Assembly: GCF_000340215.1 (NCBI RefSeq)
Contig: NW_006921536.1
Location: forward strand, 2,195,582 to 2,259,581
DNA from: Pseudocercospora fijiensis CIRAD86
Taxonomy: Eukaryota; Ascomycota; Dothideomycetes; Mycosphaerellales; Mycosphaerellaceae
Reading direction: 5' to 3'
Length of the DNA stretch: 64,000 nucleotides
Part shown: positions 55,662-64,000 of the stretch, piece after piece
Numbering within the stretch: the first letter of the stretch is position 1
How the letters are laid out: every line of letters begins with the position of its first letter
Program-made: the position numbers and the translations under genes
The notes under the pieces: generated by a model
Databases searched by the model: none
What the model saw: only the letters and a program-made list of their open reading frames with translations
Told to the model about the DNA's origin: nothing

Positions 55662-58600
55662 TTAGGTTACTATCGGGAGCTATAGTTAATAGATGCTAGC
55701 AATGCTTAATAATGGTTTAGAGTTACTTATTATAAGTGAGCGCTAGGCTAAACAGCTTAGACTGCTAATAAATAGAGACATTTCCCTTAGTATATAGGGA
55801 GTAAATAGGGAGGTTACGCTAGTAGGTGCCTACTACAATGTTATAGTAGACGCTTTCGGTATATGCTTTTCCTTTACCTTCTAGATTGCCGCCGACCTAA
55901 ACACGCTAATTATTCTAGGTCGGCTATAGTCTCGCATAACTCGTAGTATCTAGCGCAACTACGACGATAGCTCCTAGGAGGGAACTATCGCTAACTAGAA
56001 GGGCAACCGAGTCGTGTTTACTAGTTATATCGGCAATACTAGCTACAAGTCCTACGAGGATATCCTTGCTACTTCTAGACGGTCTTCGGGAAACGCTACG
56101 GCGCGGTTGTAGGACCGGTAATCTGCGCTATAAGTTAGTATAGCTTAAATAGGTCATTTCTAGAAGTGCGCCGCTCCGTACGTTAAGGTAAGTTTCTAGG
56201 TTCTATACTAAGAAGACGGGTACTCGAAGCGATAGCGAGTATAACACAACGACTACCTAATACACGAGTTAAGGTAATAATGCTGTCGCAAGTATTACTA
56301 CCGGACGCGGGTCTACCCGAACTAACTAATTAGAGCGCGAGTCTAATACTACCCCGGGGGTGTTATTACGAATCTAACGTTTTCGCCGGCGTTATAAATT
56401 AGGACTACTAGTTATACACCTATCGACTTAAGGAAACTTCTAAAGAGGTTTACGCGCTGTTTTATTGCGCTAATCTCTAGGCCTAGCGACAAAGAGAGAG
56501 AGCTCGGGTTCGATAATCGATTAGTATATATACCCTATATAAGAGGGTAGCTAACAAGATTAAGCCCGTAAAGGGTAGCGTACACATTACCGATAGGTCT
56601 AATCCTAGCGGGAATCCTAACTAGCGACAAAAGTGCCTTAATTAGGAGGCGACACTACTACCTAGGGATAGTCCGTACGATTAGAAGTATATTACTAAAA
56701 AGTTTTCTACTATCCCTAGGGGGTTAAGGCTAATAGAGGAGAGGCTTGCGAAAATCAAACCTAGTATCGAGCTTTCGGATCGTAAACTGGATTTGCTATA
56801 CGAGCTTCTATACAATCGCGAGGCCGTATTAGCGTATAACTTTACTTACCTAGGCAGAATAAATCCGGAGGTTGCCTCTCCGTAGAAGATCCGAACGATC
56901 GAGTATAAGCCTTAGGCCTACCTAGGTTTTAAGCTGAACCTAAGCCTACGAGGTGTAGTTAAGGACATAATACGACAGCATATAAAGGCTAGTACCTTAG
57001 AACCTTCCTATGCCTCGTATCGCAATCTATACTTCCTAGTTTAGAAGAAGACAGCTCCTAGGGAACTAAAGAAGTACCGCCTAATTAACGCTATATAAAA
57101 GTTCAATGCGGTTACGATTAGAGATACTAACCTTCCTCCGGAGACTAATAGGTTCTCGGAAGCCTTTACTAACTATGTTATAGCCTTACTAGTTAACGTT
57201 TTCTCGGGCTACGACTAAATTCCTCTCTACCCTAATAGCCGGGACCTTACTAGTTTCGAGACACCTCTTAGGCTATATAGACAAACTACCCTTCCCTAAG
57301 GGGTAACTAACTCCGTAGCCTAGTTCGTTCGTATTATAAACCAAGTCCTCGCGGCCTATATCTCCTATACAGCGATACCTTTCCTAGACGACATCGGCAT
57401 TAAGGGCCCTAAGACTAGGTACGACAATAAAGAAGTAGAGCCTAGTATCCGCAGGTTCTTTCTCGAATATATCTAGAACCTCGATAGCGTCCTCTACGAC
57501 CTAGAACGAGCCAATCTAACGGTATATAGGGAGAAGCTTCAGCTCCTATGTAAACGAATAAACATTGTCGGGTTTATAACCGATAAAAACGGCCGCTATC
57601 CTAATAATGTACAGGTCCTAAAGATAGTATCCTAGCCGGATCCTACCTATTAGAAGGATGTCCGAACCTAGCTTAGAGTAGTCTCCTACTTCTGCATCTA
57701 GGTCGAGAACTTTGCATTAGTATATAAGCCCTTATACGCCTTGCTTAAGAAGGATACTAAGTTCGAATAGACCCCCGTTTACTAAGCGGCTAAGGACAAG
57801 GTAACTAAGGCACTCGTTAGCGTACCTACACTTACGTCTATTAACTACTTAGAGGGAGCGGGTTTAATTATTGTTGCTATCGACTCGAGCGGGGAAGGCT
57901 ATAGCGAGATACTAATGCAGTATAACCGTAAGGAGCTATCCTTGCGTTATCCTATTAGGTACGACTCCGGGCTATAGAAACCGATCGAGGCCCGATACGA
58001 TACTAGCAAGCGAGAATGCCTTAGAGTCTACAAGGCTCTAAAGAAGTTCCGGCTATAGCTCTTTAGTATGTTCTTTTATCTGGAAATCGATGCTTAGACG
58101 CTAGTCTATTAGCTTAACCGTATAGCCTCCGACCTGCCTAACTCTGCGATAGCTCGGTAGGTTGCCTAGATCTATTTGTTTGACTTCGACGTCTTCTACG
58201 TTCCTAGGAAGAAGCACACTAGACCGGATAGCCTTTCTAGGAGGCCTGCTATAGAAGAGGACATTGCCGAAATAATAGAAGAAGAAGATGTCGACGCGGT
58301 TATTAACTGTACCTTCTTCGCTGCCTTCTATATTAATACTATGCCGGCGATCGCTAGGCCTATTGCCGACGACCAACCTAGCAACTAACCTAGTAACTAG
58401 CCCGACGAGAACCCTACTACTAACGATAACGACTAGGCTAGAGCTAAGGCGGATGAACTAGAGAGGGATAATATCCTTAATAGGGTCTACTCCGACGACT
58501 CTTATTACATCGCCTACTTCCTAACCTATACGAAGAAAGCGCCTAGCCTATTAAAGAGTTAATACTGTCGGGTTATTCGCTATTCTCGACGATTCCTAGT

Positions 58601-60092
58601 TAAAGATCGAATCCTTTAGCGACAGGCTATAATTAATGTACCGCTCTAGCGTATTATTAACGATCTAGCAGCCCGACAAGAAATCCTTCGTTCCGTTTAC
58701 GATAAGCTCGGCTACCGAGCGGCGGAGGGCACCTTCGATGTCCTTCGTCGGCGCTACTAGTAGGACGGCGTATAGGCTAATGTCTCCCGTTACTATAAGA
58801 GCTGTCCTAAGTGCAATTTTAGGAATAGCTACCGACGTCTAGGAGAGCTGCGTATTCCTATAGCCTAATTAGTCGGGGAGCGATAGTACGGCGATAGTGT
58901 CTATCTTAGCCGCAACAATAGCTTATACGTTATTCGAGAGGGTCTTTCTCGATAGCCGGAGGCCTATTATTTCTATAAGGGCTACGGCGCTATTAATGCT
59001 CGTAATATAGCTACCTTCCTATTTAAAGATCTGTTTTGCCGCTAGGGAACACCTTACGAGATTATCTTAGACAACGCTACGAACAATATAGCTAAAGAAG
59101 TTCAAGCGCTGCTTGTTTCGTATAAGGCGAAAAACGTTCGCATCTCCCCGTACTATCCCTAGTCGAATGCTATTGTTAAGCGTAGCTATCGGTCTTTAAT
59201 CGATACCCTATCTAAGATAACTAATAGAGGGGACAGGTCCGTTCCTATTTCTACCCGCGTTCTAGCCCTTCTCTAGGCGGATCGAACTACTATTATCGAT
59301 ACGACTAGACTTACGCTAGTAGAGCTTATAATTAGGAGGGACGCCGTTCTTCCTATTAAGTTGTCCTATCGCACGTATAGCGTTTACGATTAGGGGTCTG
59401 TTCGTACTAGGGCAGATCTCCTTGCCCTACGCGCTAAGGCTCTTAAGGATATAACTACTACTTCTTAGGAGGGTCTTACTCGATAACGGCGCCTTCGTAA
59501 GGAGGCTAAGTAGTATTTCGACGACTATAATGCTATTAACTAGGAACCTCTAAAGGTTAGCGATATAGTCCTCCTATACCGGTCGGAGCTAGAATATAGT
59601 TACTCCTATAAGCTAGCCTTCAAATAGAAAGGGCCTTATAGAGTATAGGAGGTCCTTTACGATAGTTCTACGTACCGACTTTAGGAACTTGATAGTGCTA
59701 CCTTAAAGCACTCGCATCCCCGGGCTAACCTAAAGAAGGTCGTCGAGTTAAGAGAGCCTGCCCGTCCTCCCCCGACCGAGGAGGAAGTCAATGCCTCTAT
59801 AGACCCTCTACCGACCTTAAATGCCTATCGAGAGGAGGATCCTACCGCGATTATAGATCCTATTCTACCCGACAACTATACGCATCCCTAGATATATCTT
59901 AGTAAACTATTAGGAATAACTTATAAATAAAGGGAGGGTTATATACGTATTAATTGCGCGTAGAGCATTTCCGATGTTAATTCCGATAGTGAACTAGACT
60001 TCTAGCTATCTAACTCTAACTCCGAGGAGGAGCTCGACTAGTCTAGCGACGAAGACCGCCTAGAATTATAGCTAGATCCCGAGACTAAATGA
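55662..60092 (+). pseudogene. pol: R1b pol: protease, RT, RNase H, integrase
   Basis: Continues gag in frame after removal of R5. Protease: QQMLAMLNNGLELLIISERQ (about 55690-55750); family form is LDNG or LDSG, so the Asp is Asn by a RIP-type change. RT about 56900-57600: AYLGFKLNLSLRGVVKD, KKYRLINAI, and active site AIPFLDDIGIKGPKTRYD (intact Asp pair), typical of one fungal Ty3 clade. RNase H end about 58180-58260: FDFDVFYVPRKKHTRPDSLS. Integrase: zinc finger KSCPKCNFRNS (about 58800), core LFCR*GTPYEIILDNATNN (about 59030-59090), and SNAIVKRSYRSL, where Glu is Lys. Ends at TGA 60090-60092. Confidence 0.92.
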
Positions 60093-60334
60093 TTGCTTGC
60101 TCTTCCTTGCCTCTACCTACCTCTACTACGTTGCTTTCCTTGCGCTTGTTAACCGTTCTCCGCGCTGTTAATACAGTGCCGCCCTATAGCTTTAGTCCTT
60201 ACTACTTATTCCTACGGATATTAATGCTTATAGTTGCCGCCCTCTTTTGCTTTTACTTTGTCTGTTATATTGCTCTTTTGCCTTCGATTGATATTGCTAT
60301 AACTTTATTCCTTCGCTCTTGTTTCCTTAGATAG
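60089..60334 (+). pseudogene. small hydrophobic ORF overlapping pol stop
   Basis: 81 codons from ATG 60089, which overlaps pol's TGA (AAATGATT). The C-terminal half, ILMLIVAALFCFYFVCYIAL, is a strong membrane-helix candidate. The frame is also hydrophobic in R1. Position right after pol recalls env or accessory genes, but size and lack of signal peptide or furin-type site give no real support. It could be chance in pyrimidine-rich DNA. Confidence 0.35.
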
Positions 60335-61253
60335 AACTGTACGAGGCGCGTTTTCCTAATAGTATCCCGGGGGTAGCATTAGGAAGATAGCCGAACCTAA
60401 CCCCTCTACCCTTCTAGGACTACTTCCCTCTAGATTCCTAGACTCTAGTAACCTTCCTTAAGTAATAACGACAATAAGATACTCTGCTAGAGGATGTTCC
60501 TGCCCTAATTAGCACTAGCTACGTAGGACACTAAGAAAGGGAGGTTCCCTATCCCTCTCCCTTCCTAGCTCTTAGATAGACATAGCAACCTAGGCCTATA
60601 GCCTCTAAGAATAGGGACCTTAGGCTATTAAGCTTAGTGTTTGGAAGAAGAAAGAAGGTAAACGTACGGACTACCTTTACGTGCGTGCTAATATAAAAGG
60701 TAATGCTACACCTACAATAGTAGTGCTATAGGCTAATACATCGACGGATTAGCTACGCTAGGCCTAGGCGACTTGCTCCTCGTTACCGAGCATCTTTAGA
60801 GAAAAGCTAATACTACCCCGGGGGTGTTATTAGTCCCGCTAGCCTTACTACTATAGATTTCTGCTAGGGACTCGAACTGACTAGTTACATTTCGAGCACG
60901 CGAGAGTCTACGATAGCTAAAGTTTAACAAAGGGCGCGTAGTCGTTATTAGCAATTAGCTAGATCGATTGTTAAACTTTAGCCTACCCGGACAACAAAGA
61001 AGTCTCGTATGTAGCTTTACTTTTATATATAGCCGTTATCCGTTTGCTTTACTAGCGCGGAACATACGGACTACGTTACCTTCGCACTATATTTAAAGCG
61101 AGCTTCCTAAGCTCCTTCTTCTACTCGATTACTAACTAACTCGCTACCGCTTAACTACCCCCCCCCCTTTTTATCCAAACCCTTTAATTATTATTATTAA
61201 GCAACGAACATACTTGCAAACTCGTTTACAACCTACTTCCGCTTCGGTCGACT
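60335..61253 (+). other. R1b spacer before third ORF
   Basis: No gene seen. Two palindromes (60355-60383, 60807-60833), plus a C-run near 61160. Parallel to 112-1015. Confidence 0.5.
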
Positions 61254-64000
61254 ATGTCTTCCGGCGCCCCGAATCCGCTAGGCGCTAGCAGTAGTAACGA
61301 CCTACCTGCTCCTATTAACCTAAGCCTAGCCGCCCTAGTTCCGATCGAAGCCCTATCCGATAGCGCCTTAGCTGCTGCAACTAGCCTCGAGTACTGCTTC
61401 TAGATCGTTACCGCCCTTAAAGACCCTTAAGAGAAGATTTAGAACGCTCGCACCCTGCTACGCGTTATTAATAAGAATATTAAAAAGGCTGCTATCTTAG
61501 TTGCGTACGGTATAAACAACTTGCGTTAGTCTATCGGTAAGCGTATCTTTAAGCGCGAGGTTCTTAACGATATAGATATCGAATAAGCCTTTCCTATCGT
61601 CTATAGCCTCGAGACGGCCGGCACCTAGATTCGTTTACGCTTTAAGACCCTCGACTAGGCCTTCGAATATTAGGGAGGACTAAGCAGTCTTCCGAAGAGC
61701 CTTATTAACTTCGCCTACGGTAGACAAGAGCGTACTAAGTAGGTCTCTTCGTTCGTTAATAAATACAAGGTCCGTCGTTAAGGCGCCGAACACCTTTCCC
61801 GTACTATAATCTATCGCGTATCTACCGCTAGTAAGAAGGTAGGCAAGCAGTTACTTAACCTGTCCTTTGCGCTTAACGACTTTACGACAGCCTACTAGAA
61901 GAAGCACTACGATGCGATTGTCTAGGTCGATCTTAACGTATAGACAACTAAGGATCTACTAAAAGAGAAGGGCTGTCGCATTAATAGTACAGGCTTTATT
62001 ATTAAGGGTTAAGAGGCTCCGATCGTTAATGTCCTTAAACGTAAGGCTCTTCGCCTAGAGACCGAGGCCGATACGGCTACTAGTCTTACGCTCGCTATAG
62101 AAATACAGGCTAAGGATCGTCGCTCGACCCGTAACCGCAAGGTCCCTTAAGAAGTTTAAGACGAGCGCGCTAAGGCCGAAGCAGCGCGCAAGAAGGCATT
62201 ACATACTCGCTAGGCCCTCCGCAAGGCTACTAAGAAGTATAGCACTCCTTCTAGTACCGACTATAGTACTAACTATAGTACTAACTATAGTACTAACTAT
62301 AGTAACTCGGATATTAATATGCTAGATACACTACTAGAAGATATCTCCTCCGAAGGCTCCTTTAGCGAGCGTAGAGATAGAGGCCTCTCGCCGATTCTAT
62401 TAACTAAGAACATCTGTAGTTCTTGTAAGGGCGACTCTATTGCGTACCTTATTACTAATATCGATATAGTTCCTAAAGCCGATATAGGCAAAGCTCCTAC
62501 CGCCCTGTCTATCTATTAATAGCTCGACGACCTTAGTAAGCTAGGTGAAGAGCGGTTTACTATATATACTAACTATATTAAGAAGGCCGCTAAGGTCTGT
62601 AGTCTTTACGCTAGTGCTAAGACGAGTGTCCTCGTCGGTCGCCTATTAAAGATTAGTCGCGAGGTTGCTAATTAGGATGCCTTTACTGCCCTTAAGACTA
62701 GTTATGCTAACTAGTTTCCTAGACGCCCTACTACCGCCCCGACCTCCTTAGGACTCTACGCATTTAACCCTACTAGCGCTATTACTCGCGATCTTACGCT
62801 AACTAAGCGTCGGTGCAAGTTAATTACTAGCATTCTCGGCTAAGGCACTTCCTTCGACCGTTTTCGTTAGACTAGCAATACTATCTTCCCTCGAGTCTTC
62901 GGTTAGATATAGTCGCCTCGTAGAGCGCACCTTCCTCTTATCGTCGACCTAATATAGGAGGAGTTTCGCATATTCTTTTAGTATATACGTAAACTGCCTA
63001 AGTCTAAGCAGGAAGGCCGTAATACCCTTTAGACCTATAGAGTAAGCAACTAAATCGTCCGTTAGCATCCCGCCTTGTAGCTCTTAGCCGTTACCTTTCG
63101 ACCTAATTACGTATACGAGCTTATCTCCGTCCCTAAGCTTACTAAGTACTTCAAGGTAGGTAATAGCGGTTATAAGAACTGCCCTACTAAGGAGACTTCT
63201 CGTCTCGGACAAGATGTAGTTAAGCTCGCAGCTAGTAAGGGTGCTAGCTATCTGCGCATTAAGGTTTCTCTTATGTCTAAAGATAAGACTGCCTATTTAA
63301 CTGTTATCGAGGGCATATACGAACTAGAGGTCTTCGAGAACTAGGTTGAGAAGCTTAATGCCCGTAGCCTAGTTCTACTAAATAAGATTAGCAAGCTTAC
63401 TAACAAGCACCTTACTAACGACGACCTCGGCTATATATTCGATAGTTAGCCTAACGAAGGCGAGGCAGCTTAGTAGATCCTCAACCCTCTAAAGGAATAC
63501 GAAGTCTCTATTTAGATACTACACCTTCCGTATAGCGATCTAAAGCCCGAGAGCGACCGCATATCAATCGACCTAGGCTACTCTCGTATTATCGACGGCA
63601 CTAAGATTAAGGGCTACGACAACTTGACCGTCGCTAAGGTTGCTAAGGCGTACCGCAATCTGACTGCCCTTCTAGGTTCTAATACCTTCGTACCGTTCGC
63701 CTTCCCTACCGCTATCTTAGTCGAAGGCCTTAGTTGCATTTCCGATACCCTAGTCGGTAGAATTCCTTAGTTAAGTTACGTTGTTTAGAACGAAGTTAAA
63801 CAAATCCTCTAGTTTAGTAAGGAGGAGCTTAAGGACTATCTACGCGAATAGGAGAAGGCTATATAGGACAAGGCTGCTAATCTCCTCGTTAATTAAGCTC
63901 GCTTCGAGGCGGAGTACTTTAGTACTAACAGCTTCAATACCTACGGAGGAGTTTAGGACAGTCGACTAGCTAATAAGGTTATTGCTAGTAAGGATTACGG
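61254..64000 (+). pseudogene. long third ORF downstream of pol, unknown function (R1b copy)
   Basis: ATG 61254; one frame runs to the window edge (at least 915 codons) with stops only at Gln/Trp-like positions and no frameshift. First residues match R1's ORF (MSSGAPNPLG). Readable parts include SLAALVPIEALSDSALAAAT, RTLLRVINKNIKKAAILVAY, LLEDISSEGSFSERRDRGLS, SLGLYAFNP, LPLIVDLI, KYFKVGNSGYKNCPTKETSR and LGYSRIIDGTKIKGYDNLT. A C-x2-C pair occurs at NICSSCKG, but I see no full zinc finger. No membrane helix. Function unknown; a second gag-like or accessory protein is possible. Confidence 0.75.

Larger units (their letters stand above)
45146..64000 (+). mobile_element. R1b: near-complete Ty3 retrotransposon hosting R5
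   Basis: 5' LTR (45146-45425), leader, gag-pol (from about 46220, interrupted by R5, to 60092), small hydrophobic ORF, spacer and third ORF running off the right edge. Without R5 and one TSD it spans about 11.85 kb in the window. Using R1 as guide for the missing 3' end, the full length would be about 12.3 kb. It inserted into R4 and was itself hit by R5. Confidence 0.92.

Noticed and set aside
58101..58376. Minus-strand ORF
   Set aside because: Antisense shadow of the R1b RNase H end, which has clear family motifs on the plus strand.
1..64000. Reassigned stop codons (TAA/TAG read as Gln), as in some ciliates
   Set aside because: Stops replace Trp as well as Gln, and the CA/TG shortage is equally strong in LTRs and spacers. 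RIP explains both; a code change would not.
61254..64000. Envelope gene in R1b
   Set aside because: Position fits, but there is no signal peptide, membrane anchor or cleavage motif in the translation.
1..64000. tRNA or rRNA genes
   Set aside because: No cloverleaf with A and B box sequences or rRNA-like segment was noticed; a tRNAscan run would settle it.

Overview
This window is a nest of transposable elements from a filamentous ascomycete (Pezizomycotina-type) genome. I found no intact host gene. CpA and TpG are strikingly scarce on both strands and TpA is abundant. In-frame TAA/TAG stand where Gln (CAA/CAG) or Trp (TGG) is expected. This is the footprint of repeat-induced point mutation (RIP, CpA to TpA), so every coding region is listed as a pseudogene. 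TTAGGG-type telomere repeats and short introns with GT...CTAAY...AG signals also fit a fungus. All assignments come from reading translations by eye; no database was searched.

Layout, left to right. R1 (1-4227, +) is the 3' part of a Ty3 LTR retrotransposon ending in a 280-bp LTR. hAT-A (pieces 4228-4512, 17694-22102, 31701-32108) is a hAT DNA transposon, broken by R1, by R2 (4513-17688, minus strand, a complete 13.2-kb Ty3 element with 188-bp LTRs and AGAAT target-site duplication, TSD) and by hAT-B (22103-31692, complete, 8-bp TSD GGAATTGA, terminal inverted repeats TAGACCCCG...CGGGGTCTA). R3 (32109-40459, +) is a Ty3 element that hosts hAT-A and carries a solo LTR (33688-33883). 40460-40655 is a second LTR of that solo-LTR family; 40656-41930 is unassigned. 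R4 (41930-45145, minus) is a chromovirus cut by R1b. R1b (45146 to past 64000, +) is a second copy of the R1 family, with 5' LTR, gag, pol, a small hydrophobic ORF and a long third ORF. R5 (48660-55656, minus) is a complete 7.0-kb chromovirus inserted inside R1b's protease codons.

The most unusual content is the cargo of the hAT transposon. Between its terminal repeats, besides a seven-exon transposase, it carries two histone H3-like genes. One has a long basic N-terminal tail before an H3 fold. The other has a near-canonical H3 core, an H3-like tail and two introns. It also carries a minus-strand ORF of unknown function. Both hAT copies have the same gene set. Many of its introns hold short arrays of a CCGGC-centred motif.

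Second, both large Ty3 families (R1 and R2) carry very long ORFs downstream of integrase: about 0.9 kb of codons (roughly 915) in R1/R1b and about 5 kb of sequence in R2. I recognise no function in either. R5 contains four tracts of telomeric repeat inside its coding sequence. A CCCCGGGG-centred palindrome recurs in R1, R1b and the R5 LTRs.
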